Source: Caulobacter vibrioides
Lineage (GTDB): Bacteria; Pseudomonadota; Alphaproteobacteria; Caulobacterales; Caulobacteraceae
Length of the DNA: 64,000 nt
Direction: 5' to 3'
Assembly: GCF_002310375.3 (NCBI RefSeq)
Contig: NZ_CP023315.3
Coordinates: forward strand, 2,976,001 to 3,040,000
The notes beneath the pieces were generated by a model. That model saw only the letters and a list, made by a program, of their open reading frames with translations, did not search any database and was not told the origin of the DNA. Below, in pieces: positions 43,297 to 51,723 of the stretch. The first letter of the stretch is position 1. Every line of letters starts with the position of its first letter. Both the position numbers and the translations under genes were made by a program.

Positions 43297-45017
43297 CCGG
43301 TCCCTCGCTGCTGGCCCTGGCCGTGATCGTCGGCGCGCTGGTCGCCAGCCTGACGCGCCTTGTCCTGCGCCGCCGCGCCGCCGCGCCCGCCGAGCAGGGG
43401 CCGACCTGGCGCTTCGTCGCCCTGGCCGGCTTGCAGATCGCCGCCGGCGCCCTCTTGTGGCTGACCCTGTTCCCGCCCCAGGTGCTGACCGCGCCGGGTC
43501 GGCTGGTGGTGCTGACGGAGGGCGCATCGGCGCGCCTGCCCGCTTCCGGCGACGTCGTCGTGGCCCTGCCCGAAGCGACCCGCGCGGCGGGCGCAATCCG
43601 GGTGCCGGACCTGGCCACCGCCCTGCGGCTCTATCCCGAGCCCGGCCGTCTGCGGATCGAGGGCCATGGCCTCTCGCCCCGCGACCGTATCCCGCTGGAC
43701 CGTCCCGCCACCTTCGCCCCGCCGGCGCCGCCCAAGGGCGTGGTCGCCCTGGCCCTGCCCGCTCCTGTCGCGCCCGGCGCCCGCTTCACCGTGGGCGGCG
43801 AGATCGGCGCGCTGAAGGCGGGTGTGGTCGAGCTGCTGGATCCGGCCGGGGCCGTGGTCGACAAGGCCGAGATCAAGGCCGGCGCGCGCTTTGGCCTGTC
43901 GGGCGCGGCCCGCGCGGCGGGTCCGGTGCTGTTCGACCTGCGCCTGCGCGACGCCGCCGGCCGCCAGGTCGAGCATGTCGAGATCCCGGTCGAGGCCCGC
44001 GCCCCGGTCAGTCCGCGCCTGCTCGTTTTGGCCGGGGCGCCGAGCGCCGAGACCAAGTATCTGCGCCGCTGGGCCCAGGACGCCGGCCTTGCTTTGAACC
44101 TCGAGGTGTCGCTGGGCGGCGGCGTGCAGCTGGGCGACGCGCCGGTGGCCCTGACCCGCGCGACGCTGGAAGCCGTCGACCTGATGGTCATCGACGATCG
44201 CCGCTGGGAAGGCCTCGATCGTCATGCCCGCGCCGCCATCGACGGCGCCGTGCGCGGCGGCATGGGCCTTTTGCTGCGCCCCAGCGGTCCGCTGTCGGAG
44301 GCGGTGCGCCGCGACTGGGCGGGGCTTGGCCTGCCGACCCTGGAGACCGACGGCCTGCGCCCCGTGCGGCTGAACGGGCCCAACTCAGACGTCAACCGGC
44401 ATGACATCCTGCCGACCACCTCGGGCGGCGTGCCGCTGGTCGTGACCAAGGACGGCCAGCCGTTGGCCGCCTGGCGCGCGCGGGGCCAGGGCCGCGTCGC
44501 GCTATGGACGGTGGCCGACAGCTACGCCCTGGTGCTGACCGGCCGCGCCGATCGCCATGGCGAGCTGTGGAGCGAGCTGTTCTCGGCCGTGGCCCGCCCC
44601 GGCGAGGCGGCGGGCGTGCAGGTCGAAGGGCTGGCGCGAGCGGGTCAGAGGGTCGCCCTGTGCGGGGCGCGGGAAGGCCTTGCCGTGGTCGAGCCCGACG
44701 GGGCGACGCGGCGGCCGCTAGTCGATCCGCGCGCCACGCCGGGCGCGTGCGCGGCCTACTGGCCGGTGAGCCCGGGCTGGCGCACGGTCGTGGACGGGGA
44801 TCGCCGCAGCGCGCTGTACGTCCAGCCCGCCGACGCGGCGCCTTCGCTGGCGCAAGCGCAGGCACGGGCGGCGACGCAAGCGCTGGTCGAGACGGCGGCG
44901 GCCGGGCCGGCGCGCGCGGCGCGCCATGCGCCGGGCTCGCCCTGGCCTTGGGCCGCCGGTTTGCTCGCCGTGCTGGGAGGGCTGTGGTGGCTGGAGCGGC
45001 GCGCGCCGCGCCGGTGA
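43293..45017 (+). CDS. Membrane protein with glutamine-amidotransferase-like domain
   Basis: A 574-residue protein with two N-terminal membrane segments (LALAVIVGALVASLTRLVL and FVALAGLQIAAGALLWLTLF), a long periplasmic region with a GATase1-like core (VDLMVIDDRRWEGL, GGMGLLLRPSG, RVALWTVADSY), and a final helix before RRAPRR. It is the last gene of the eight-gene operon and follows the DUF4175-like gene with an ATGA overlap. Proteins of this shape accompany BatA/DUF58 genes; no catalytic residues are evident. Confidence 0.75.
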   Translation: MTGPSLLALAVIVGALVASLTRLVLRRRAAAPAEQGPTWRFVALAGLQIAAGALLWLTLFPPQVLTAPGRLVVLTEGASARLPASGDVVVALPEATRAAGAIRVPDLATALRLYPEPGRLRIEGHGLSPRDRIPLDRPATFAPPAPPKGVVALALPAPVAPGARFTVGGEIGALKAGVVELLDPAGAVVDKAEIKAGARFGLSGAARAAGPVLFDLRLRDAAGRQVEHVEIPVEARAPVSPRLLVLAGAPSAETKYLRRWAQDAGLALNLEVSLGGGVQLGDAPVALTRATLEAVDLMVIDDRRWEGLDRHARAAIDGAVRGGMGLLLRPSGPLSEAVRRDWAGLGLPTLETDGLRPVRLNGPNSDVNRHDILPTTSGGVPLVVTKDGQPLAAWRARGQGRVALWTVADSYALVLTGRADRHGELWSELFSAVARPGEAAGVQVEGLARAGQRVALCGAREGLAVVEPDGATRRPLVDPRATPGACAAYWPVSPGWRTVVDGDRRSALYVQPADAAPSLAQAQARAATQALVETAAAGPARAARHAPGSPWPWAAGLLAVLGGLWWLERRAPRR

Positions 45018-45024
45018 TCCTGAC

Positions 45025-45168
45025 CTAAAGAGTCAGCACCAGGAACATCACCGCACTGATCGGAATCGCCGCCGAAAGCACCATGTGCAGAAGGGTCTCG
45101 CCGACCGAAAGGGCCGAGCGAGCGGACGCGGAAACCTTGACCTGAGAGGGGTTGGCGGCGGGGGTCAT
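45025..45168 (-). CDS. Small single-span membrane protein (47 aa)
   Basis: A 47-residue peptide starting MTPAANPSQVKVSASARSA and ending in a hydrophobic helix (HMVLSAAIPISAVMFLVLTL). AAGGAG 8 bases ahead of ATG 45168 supports translation. It is convergent with, and only 7 bases from, the last gene of the TldD/MoxR operon. It could equally be an unrelated small membrane protein or a candidate substrate of that system. Nothing identifies its role. Confidence 0.6.
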   Translation of the reverse strand: MTPAANPSQVKVSASARSALSVGETLLHMVLSAAIPISAVMFLVLTL

Positions 45169-45285
45169 GGACGATGCTCCTTGCACGGTGGAGCTTGCCT
45201 GGAAGGTGTTAACGAAGGTGAATCGGGAAGCCCTAACCAATTGCGACACGTTGTCCGCAAGCCGGCTCCCAGCTCGCCCTAGATC

Positions 45286-45319
45286 CAAAAAAATCGGCGC
45301 GTCCGAGGGGGACGCGCCG
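45286..45319 (-). terminator. Rho-independent terminator after the third TonB-dependent receptor
   Basis: A 10-pair stem (CGGCGCGTCC, 45295-45304, with GGACGCGCCG, 45310-45319) and a 5-base loop. Read on the minus strand it is followed by ATTTTTTTGG. It lies about 105 bases after the receptor stop and upstream of the small gene at 45025-45168. Confidence 0.85.
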
Positions 45320-45424
45320 CGGGATCCTGCGCGCCACGGGGGGGTGTATGGACGCGCGATCGAACCGAAGTGAACCCGCCGGCTCAGGAGAGGCAGACGC
45401 CGGCGGGCGGGGGGTATCGCAGAC

Positions 45425-48400
45425 CTAGAAGCTCATCCGCAGGCCCAGAACATAGGTGCGGCCGGGCTTGTAGTAGGTGAAGGTCGCGTTGTCGTACTGG
45501 AAGTACGAGCGCAGCGACTCGTTGGTCAGGTTGGTGACGTTGAAGGTCACCTGCGGGGCGTTGTTCAGGCCGAAGATCTTCCCGAGGTCATAGCTCGAGG
45601 AGAAGTCGGTCTGCTTGTAGTCGTCCGCGAACAGAGCGGCGGCAGCGATGCCGTTCTGGTTCAGGCCGCTGACCTGCGAGCCCTTCCGGAACACATGGCT
45701 GAGACGCAGGCTGACGCCGTTGTGCTCATAGTAGCCCGTCAGGTTGTAGGTGTACTTGGCCACGCCCAGCGCGGTGGCCGGACCATTGCTGGTCTGGTCC
45801 ACGATGGTGGCGTTGGCGTTGACGCCCAGACCCTCGACGCCGAAGCGGCTGGTCAGGAAGTCGAGCGGCTGCACCCACTGGAATTCCAGGCCGTTGATCG
45901 TCAGCTTGTTGGGCACGTTGATCTGCGACTGGACCTGAACCTGGGCCTGGGTCGGACCACCGCGCGAGGTGATGGCCGCCTTCTGGGTGTCGTTCAGGGT
46001 GTCGTAGGTGATGCCGTACTGGGCCAGGAACGAGAACGGCTGGGTCACCACGTTGTTCTGGGTGAAGCCGGTCAGCGACTTGCGGAAGGCGTTGACCGCG
46101 ATCAGGCCTTCCTGGCCGGTGTAGAACTCAAAGCCCAGGTCGATGTTCTTGGAGAAGTAGGGCTCGAGGGCCGAGTTGCCGATCGAGGCCTGGTCGGCCG
46201 ACGGGGCGCCGAAGCTGACGCCCGGCAGCTGGGCGGCCGGATCCGGACGGGTCATCGTCTCGGACACCGCCACACGGGCCACGGCGCGCTCGCTGACGTC
46301 ATAGGCGATGCTCGCCGACGGCAGCCACTTCGAATAGGTGTTCTCGGTGTAAACGAAGTTGGTGATGTTAGGATAGCGCGAGCCGTCCGGCAGCGTCCCC
46401 GTGGCCGGGGCGTTGCGCGGATCGGCCACCGAGACGCGGCCGCCGATCGTCTGCTTGGTGTGGACGTAGCGGACGCCGACGTTGAAGCGCAGGTCGCTCT
46501 CGAGCACCTGGGTCACGCCGTTCAGCTCGGTATAGGCCGCGCTGTTTTCTTCGTTGATGTAGCCGCCGCTGGCGCCGGTGTTGGAGCCGCCCGATTCCGG
46601 CGTGTTGTCGTGGAACTGGTCGTACTTGGAGGCCTGCTTGACCTTGTCCCAGTCGACCGTGACGAAGCCGGCGGGGCCGGGCTTCAGATAGCCGGCCAGG
46701 CCCGTGGTCGGGATCAGCGAGCCGCCATAGGTGAGCGTCCCGGTCTGACCCGACGTGGAGCCCGTGCCATAGCCCGGATAGGTCGGATAACCGGCCGGCG
46801 CGGCGCCGGGCTGGTTCAGGCCTTGGCATCCTGGCTGGCTGTTCGGCGAGGGCAGGAAGATGCTCGGATTGTTGCCGCAGGTCGCGTTCTGCCAGGCCTG
46901 GCTGTTGTCATAGCCGCGGATGGTGCGCGAGATGTCGTCGTAGTTGGCGCCGAACTTCACGTTCAGAGCCTCGTCGCCCCAGGTGAGCGCGGCGCGCGCG
47001 CCCTTGGTCTCGTACCAGCGCTTCTCGTCCTGCATGTTCACCCGGCCGCCGTTCCAGATGAAGTTGGCCGGGTTGTTCAGGTCGACGCTGCTCTTGATGG
47101 TCGGGGCGCCGGTCGGGTTGGCGGTGTACTCAACCGTGGTGCCCACGCCCAGGGCGGTGACCGGACCAAAGGTCGGGCTTTCGCGGTGGAACGTGCTCTT
47201 GGTGTAGTTGGCCTGGGCTTCGAACTTCAGCTTGTCGTTGATGCGCCATTCGCCGCCCGGATTGATCCCCCAAAGCTCGGTCTTCTCGAGATAGGGGCGG
47301 AATTCCAGGAAGAAGTTCGAGTTGGCGTAGGTGCCGGACGTGACCGTGCAGCCGGCCGAGCAGTCGGCCTTGTCGTACTTGGTGTTCAGCGGGATGACCG
47401 CGCCGTTGCGGACGATCCACATGATGTCTTCACGGACCAGGTCGGTCTTCTTGTAGCCGTACATGCCGTCGACATAAAAGTTGACGTCGTCATTGGGACG
47501 CCACTCGAGGCTGCCGACCAGGTTGATGCGGTCGCGGTTGCCGTACGAGGCCGACGGACGGCCGATGCGCGGCAAGAGGCCGTTGTCGATCTGCTGGATC
47601 GTGGCGCCGGGGTTGTTGGCCAGCAGGAACGCGCGGTCGATGACCGTGCCGGCCACCAGGCCGCCGCCCGCGCCGACCGGGACCGTGCCCGGGATCGTCC
47701 AGTTGCCGCCGCCGGTGGGGTTACAGCCGGTCGCCGCGCCGCACTGAGCCGCCGACAGGTTCGGGTTGGTGTAGCCGATGGTTTCGTAGCCGCGGGTGTC
47801 GGTCTTCAGGCGCTGGCCCGAAACCCCGAACAGGACGCCGAAATTGTCCCAGGTCTTGCTGGCGATCAGCGAGCCCTTGCCGCCCACGCCGGCGCCGTCG
47901 GCCTTCACGCCCTGGATGTTCATCGTCAGGGACTGGCCGGGACGATCGAACGGACGCGCCGAGCGCATGTCGATGTTACCCGCCGCGCCGCCTTCCAGCA
48001 GGCTGGCCGAGTAGCTCTTATTGACCGTCAGCTTGGTGAAGAGGTCGGTCGGGAAGAACGACAGGTCGACCGAGCGGTCGGTGCCCTGCGCGTCGGTCGC
48101 GCCCGACGAGGCCACGGCGATCGAGGCGCCGTTCAGCGTCACGTTGGTGAAGTTCGAACCCAGGCCGCGAATGGCGACGTTCGTGCCTTCGCCGGTGATG
48201 TCGCGCGTGATGGTGATGCCGGGAACGCGGTTGAACGACTCGGCGATGTTGGAGTCGGGGAACTTGCCGATGTCTTCAGCAAAGATCGCGTCGGCGAAGC
48301 CCGTGCTCTCGCGCTTGGCGACGGTCGATTGCGCCAAGCTCTTGCGATAGCCCGTGACGACGATGGCCTCGACCGAGTCGTCGGCGGCCGGCGCCGGCGC

Positions 48401-48499
48401 GGTCTGGGCGTGCGCCTCGACAGCGATCATGCCCGACAACATCGTGGCGCCCAGCAGCGCGGCGCGGCGCAGACGCGCGCCCATAGCGAAATTCCGCAT
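45425..48499 (-). CDS. TonB-dependent outer-membrane receptor, doubly regulated
   Basis: A 1024-residue TonB-dependent receptor. The signal peptide ends VEAHAQ. The TonB box is VEAIVVTGYRKS. The plug has FAEDIGKFPDSNIAESFNRV and VAIRGLGSNFTNVTLNG. The barrel ends TYVLGLRMSF. Its plug pattern is that of Caulobacter oligosaccharide receptors. AAGGGG precedes the start by 6 bases. Two different operators lie upstream, one XylR-like (48565-48582) and one FadR/GntR-like (48625-48635), suggesting response to both xylose and uronate signals. The ligand is therefore likely a glucurono-xylo-oligosaccharide, by inference. It is followed by a strong terminator. Confidence 0.93.
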   Translation of the reverse strand: MRNFAMGARLRRAALLGATMLSGMIAVEAHAQTAPAPAADDSVEAIVVTGYRKSLAQSTVAKRESTGFADAIFAEDIGKFPDSNIAESFNRVPGITITRDITGEGTNVAIRGLGSNFTNVTLNGASIAVASSGATDAQGTDRSVDLSFFPTDLFTKLTVNKSYSASLLEGGAAGNIDMRSARPFDRPGQSLTMNIQGVKADGAGVGGKGSLIASKTWDNFGVLFGVSGQRLKTDTRGYETIGYTNPNLSAAQCGAATGCNPTGGGNWTIPGTVPVGAGGGLVAGTVIDRAFLLANNPGATIQQIDNGLLPRIGRPSASYGNRDRINLVGSLEWRPNDDVNFYVDGMYGYKKTDLVREDIMWIVRNGAVIPLNTKYDKADCSAGCTVTSGTYANSNFFLEFRPYLEKTELWGINPGGEWRINDKLKFEAQANYTKSTFHRESPTFGPVTALGVGTTVEYTANPTGAPTIKSSVDLNNPANFIWNGGRVNMQDEKRWYETKGARAALTWGDEALNVKFGANYDDISRTIRGYDNSQAWQNATCGNNPSIFLPSPNSQPGCQGLNQPGAAPAGYPTYPGYGTGSTSGQTGTLTYGGSLIPTTGLAGYLKPGPAGFVTVDWDKVKQASKYDQFHDNTPESGGSNTGASGGYINEENSAAYTELNGVTQVLESDLRFNVGVRYVHTKQTIGGRVSVADPRNAPATGTLPDGSRYPNITNFVYTENTYSKWLPSASIAYDVSERAVARVAVSETMTRPDPAAQLPGVSFGAPSADQASIGNSALEPYFSKNIDLGFEFYTGQEGLIAVNAFRKSLTGFTQNNVVTQPFSFLAQYGITYDTLNDTQKAAITSRGGPTQAQVQVQSQINVPNKLTINGLEFQWVQPLDFLTSRFGVEGLGVNANATIVDQTSNGPATALGVAKYTYNLTGYYEHNGVSLRLSHVFRKGSQVSGLNQNGIAAAALFADDYKQTDFSSSYDLGKIFGLNNAPQVTFNVTNLTNESLRSYFQYDNATFTYYKPGRTYVLGLRMSF

Positions 48500-48564
48500 T
48501 GAGATCCCCTTCCTCCCGAAAGCCCGTTTGATGACGAGCAGCCTTGCTTCTTGGCGCCGCCCAA

Positions 48565-48582
48565 TCTGGTAGCGCTACCAGA
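48565..48582. promoter_or_regulatory. XylR/LacI-type operator ahead of receptor
   Basis: TCTGGTAGCGCTACCAGA is an 18-base perfect palindrome, the longest of the three copies in the window. It lies 65 bases upstream of the receptor start. Confidence 0.8.
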
Positions 48583-48624
48583 CACTCCCGCAAAACTGGC
48601 GCCCCGTCAACATGTCAGACATCG

Positions 48625-48635
48625 AGGTCAGACCT
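48625..48635. promoter_or_regulatory. FadR/GntR-type operator ahead of receptor
   Basis: AGGTCAGACCT is a perfect odd-centred palindrome, matching the operators beside manD and the GntR gene. It lies 43 bases upstream of the XylR-like operator. Beyond it, 48636-48897 shows no gene. Confidence 0.7.
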
Positions 48636-48897
48636 TTTTGGTGCGAGGGACAGATGTCTTCAGGCGGTAAAAGGGCTTTGTGATCTGTGGATTTTGCAAT
48701 CCAGGTCGCCCAAATGCGGCGTTAGCGTCCCGATTTCGTCGTCATCGGCGCCGCGCTGGGCGCGGGTCAGGCACCGGGAATGTCGGGCCAACAGTCCTGA
48801 CCACTTTGGAGGATAAGCCGCGTCTATCCCGGAAACTGTCCAGGCCATTTCACGTCCGCACGCGCGCTGTCAAGCGCCGGCGGCCGGTCGCTGATGG

Positions 48898-49176
48898 TCA
48901 GGCGCGGGGGGTCGGCGGGGCCGCGCTGGGCCGGGCCGCGCGATAGGCGCCATGTCCCCGGGTGACCCGCCGCAGCGAGGCCGGATAGCGGTGCAGCTGG
49001 CTCTCGGGCCGGATCGGTCTGGCCACCAGCCCGCCGCCGCAATCGGGGCACAGGTCCTCGAACCGCTCGGCGCAGTCCATGCAGAAGGTGTGCTCGAAGG
49101 TGCAGATTCGGGCCGCGTCGCTGCCCGGCGGCAGATCGCGGTCGCAGCATTCGCAATTGGGACGCAACTCGAGCAT
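48898..49176 (-). CDS. DUF1272 cysteine-rich protein
   Basis: A 92-residue protein with the DUF1272 pattern: MLELRPNCECCDRDLPPGS, CTFEHTFCMDCAERF and CPDCGGGLVARP. The paired cysteines and a histidine suggest bound zinc. GGGAGGG lies 6 bases ahead of the start. The tail after residue ~70 is basic and probably disordered. Function unknown. Confidence 0.85.
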   Translation of the reverse strand: MLELRPNCECCDRDLPPGSDAARICTFEHTFCMDCAERFEDLCPDCGGGLVARPIRPESQLHRYPASLRRVTRGHGAYRAARPSAAPPTPRA

Positions 49177-49208
49177 GGGCCACCCTCCCGTGATCGTCGC
49201 GCTTCGAT

Positions 49209-49320
49209 AGAGCGTGACGCCGAAAGTGGGAACCGGTTTCGGCGCGAGTCACGCTCTAAGTGTTTGATTTAGAGCCTCGTTATCGCGTCAAAACGATTCC
49301 GTTTTGACGCGCGAGGCTCT
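49209..49320. repeat. Two adjacent nested palindromes
   Basis: Unit 1 is AGAGCGTGAC (49209-49218) with GTCACGCTCT (49248-49257), enclosing CCGAAA/TTTCGG. Unit 2 is AGAGCCTCG (49271-49279) with CGAGGCTCT (49312-49320), enclosing CGCGTCAAAAC/GTTTTGACGCG. The core around GTGGGAACCGGTTTCGG is of a kind I recognise from repeats in other Alphaproteobacteria. Confidence 0.75.
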
Positions 49321-49473
49321 AGCCTGGAAGCCTTGCACCATAAGGGGTTTGGGCGCCGTCGCGCGAGGGCGTGCGTTCGCCGATCACGGGAATGTGGCGG
49401 TGCGGCAAAAGCCCGTGATCAACAGGGGTTGACCCCCTCCCCCCCAGGCCCTAGACACCGCGCCGTTTGCGCG

Positions 49474-49566
49474 GCGGACGGGCCCAAAGCCCGTCCGCTT
49501 TCTTGCAAGAAGACGCCCCGACGCGCGGGGGCCGGACGGGGGTTACCCCGGGTCCGTCTTTTTGCG
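49474..49566 (+). promoter_or_regulatory. carA leader with tandem terminator-like hairpins
   Basis: Hairpin 1 is a perfect 10-pair stem (GCGGACGGGC, loop CCAAA, GCCCGTCCGC; 49474-49498) followed by TTTCTT. Hairpin 2 is a bulged stem around GGACGGGGGTTACCCCGGGTC with a downstream TTTTTG (ending about 49563). Both lie within 145 bases upstream of carA in its direction. They could terminate an upstream transcript or attenuate carA. Confidence 0.55.
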
Positions 49567-49617
49567 AAAATGACCGCCCAATTCCGGGCCAAGCCGCGTT
49601 CAGGAGCGCTCCATAGA

Positions 49618-50784
49618 ATGTCCCAAGACCTTCTCCCCGGCGTGACTGGCGTTCTGGCCCTGGCCGACGGCACGATCCTGCAAGGCTTGGGCTGCGGCGC
49701 GGTCGGCGACGCGGTCGGCGAGGTGTGCTTCAACACCGCCATGACCGGCTATCAGGAGATCCTGACCGACCCGTCCTACATGGCCCAGATCGTGGCCTTC
49801 ACCTTCCCGCATGTCGGCAATGTCGGGGTGAACAGCGAAGACGTCGAGCAGATCACCGGCGTGGCCGAGACGGCCGCCCGCGGCGCCCTGTTCCGTGATG
49901 TCCCCACCCAGCAGGCCAACTGGCGCGCCGGCGGCGACTTCGACGCCTGGATGAAGACGCGCGGCGTCATCGGCCTGGCCGGGATCGACACCCGCGCCCT
50001 GACCCGCAAGATCCGCGAGACCGGCATGCCGCACGGCGTCATCGCCCATTCGCCCGAGGGTAAGTTCGACCTCGCCGCCCTGGTCGCCAAGGCCAAGGCC
50101 TGGGCCGGCCTCGAGGGCCTGGATCTCGCCAAGGACGCCTCGACCACCCAGACCTTCACCTGGGACGAGGGCCTGTGGTCGTGGCCGGAAGGCTACGCCA
50201 AGCTCGACAAGCCCAAGTACGAGGTCGTGGTCATCGACTATGGCGTCAAGCGCAACATCCTGCGCGCCCTGGCCCATGTCGGCGCCCGCGCCACGGTGGT
50301 GCCGGCCTCGACCAGCGCCGAGGACATCCTGGCCCGCAACCCCGACGGCGTGCTGCTGAGCAACGGCCCGGGCGACCCGGCCGCCACGGGGGAGTATGCG
50401 GTTCCGGTCATTCAGACGCTGGTCGCCAGCGGCAAGCCGGTGTTCGGCATTTGCCTGGGCCACCAGATGCTGGCCCTGGCCCTCGGCGCCAAGACCGTGA
50501 AGATGGACCAGGGCCACCATGGCGCCAACCACCCGGTCAAGGACCTGACCACCGGCAAGGTCGAGATCGTCTCGATGAACCACGGCTTCACCGTGGACTC
50601 GTCCTCGCTGCCCGCCCCGGTGCAAGAGACCCACGTCTCGCTGTTCGACGGCACCAACGCCGGCATCGCCCTGGACGGCAAGCCGGTGTTCAGCGTGCAG
50701 CACCACCCCGAAGCCTCGCCCGGCCCGACGGACAGCCTCTACCTGTTCGAGCGGTTCGCCGGCCTGATGGACGCGGCGAAGTAA
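49618..50784 (+). CDS. carA: Carbamoyl-phosphate synthase small subunit
   Basis: A 388-residue glutaminase subunit of carbamoyl-phosphate synthetase. The N-terminal domain has [28 protein letters not shown] and the [11 protein letters not shown] region. The C-terminal class I amidotransferase has the catalytic cysteine C279 in [10 protein letters not shown] and HHPEASPGP with the catalytic His and Glu. It releases ammonia from glutamine for CarB, feeding arginine and pyrimidine synthesis. An AGGAG lies 11 bases ahead of ATG 49618; an ATG at 49570 in the same frame would add 16 atypical residues. carB is not in the window. A family A repeat follows. Confidence 0.95.
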   Translation: MSQDLLPGVTGVLALADGTILQGLGCGAVGDAVGEVCFNTAMTGYQEILTDPSYMAQIVAFTFPHVGNVGVNSEDVEQITGVAETAARGALFRDVPTQQANWRAGGDFDAWMKTRGVIGLAGIDTRALTRKIRETGMPHGVIAHSPEGKFDLAALVAKAKAWAGLEGLDLAKDASTTQTFTWDEGLWSWPEGYAKLDKPKYEVVVIDYGVKRNILRALAHVGARATVVPASTSAEDILARNPDGVLLSNGPGDPAATGEYAVPVIQTLVASGKPVFGICLGHQMLALALGAKTVKMDQGHHGANHPVKDLTTGKVEIVSMNHGFTVDSSSLPAPVQETHVSLFDGTNAGIALDGKPVFSVQHHPEASPGPTDSLYLFERFAGLMDAAK

Positions 50785-50800
50785 GGCAAGCCCACAAAAC

Positions 50801-50866
50801 CCCTCTCTCTTCGAGAGAGGGAGGGGCCCGCGCCGAAAGGCGCGGGAGGGTGAGTGGTTACGCCGA
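50801..50866 (+). repeat. Family A repeat, left copy bracketing gene 50889-51593
   Basis: CCCTCTCTC-TTC-GAGAGAGGG (50801-50821), a second hairpin (CCCGCGCC-GAAA-GGCGCGGG), then AGGGTGAGTGGTTACGCCGA. It is placed right after carA and is inverse to 51724-51786. Confidence 0.85.
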
Positions 50867-50888
50867 CTGCCGGTGTGCTGCGCTCTCG

Positions 50889-51593
50889 TCAAACACGAGC
50901 AAGCGCACTCTGAAGGATCAGCGTATCCCGGCGGATCTCCGACGCGGGAAGATCGCTCTGCGCCGACAGCACCTCGACCATAGCGCCCCAGAGATCGTTA
51001 GGACGCACCGCGCCACCCGCGTCCGCGAGAGTTCCGTAATTGAGTGCGCCGACTTTGACGGCGAGGCCGCCGAGCGTGGTGCAATCCTCGGGTAGTGCGC
51101 CCGGATCGATGCGAAGGAGCACGGCGCCAACGACGAGCATGGCGACCGAAGTCAGACCGAGTATCGGCGCGCCTTTGATCCCCGCGATCGCGACGCCAAT
51201 GATCGCCAGAAGCACCAGGATAGACCCAACGCCGCCCACCCAACGCCCGTTAGGCTCAGGCATCCGGAGATCACTGGCACGTCCAAGTGTCGCCAAGAAG
51301 GCTCGAGCATTCCAGCCGACATAGGCCTTCAATACGGTGTCCGGCCGCCAATCTCCCTCTGGGCGCATAACGCGTAGCGATCGGCGAAGACGGTAGAAGG
51401 TCATGGAGGTCATGCACGCTCCCGGCTCGCCTATCTTTCCGGCGAACCGCGACTGGAGAAGGTCGTAGATGTCGCCGACGGTGCGACAAGCCGCCCCCTC
51501 TGTGTCGCTGATCCTAAGCCCGAAGGCCCTCTCAAGACTCACCACCGCCTCAACGGGATCGAGATCGTCATCCAGACCTAGCGTGTTCGACAT
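50889..51593 (-). CDS. Unknown protein with acyl-carrier-like N-terminus and two membrane segments
   Basis: A 234-residue protein. Residues about 8-50 (DDDLDPVEAVVSLERAFGL, then TVGDIYDLLQSRF) resemble an acyl-carrier/PP-binding helical domain but lack its usual DSL serine. Then comes a basic middle (MTFYRLRRSLRVM), two hydrophobic segments (VGSILVLLAIIGVAIAG and LTSVAMLVVGAVLLRI) and a soluble C-terminus. The base composition is visibly less GC-biased than its neighbours. It is the only gene between two inverted family A repeats. ATG 51593 follows GGAAG; the frame extends upstream to 51656. Function unknown, possibly horizontally acquired. Confidence 0.7.
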   Translation of the reverse strand: MSNTLGLDDDLDPVEAVVSLERAFGLRISDTEGAACRTVGDIYDLLQSRFAGKIGEPGACMTSMTFYRLRRSLRVMRPEGDWRPDTVLKAYVGWNARAFLATLGRASDLRMPEPNGRWVGGVGSILVLLAIIGVAIAGIKGAPILGLTSVAMLVVGAVLLRIDPGALPEDCTTLGGLAVKVGALNYGTLADAGGAVRPNDLWGAMVEVLSAQSDLPASEIRRDTLILQSALARV

Positions 51594-51723
51594 GGCGCGC
51601 TTCCAGCTTCCGTCTGGAAATAAACATGGCCCCCGTCGGCTGGGAAGCTCATGCACGTCTCCCCGTTTTCATCCACTAGGTCTCCACGGCCACCAACAGA
51701 GGCGAGCCAGGTTTCCCGCCGAC

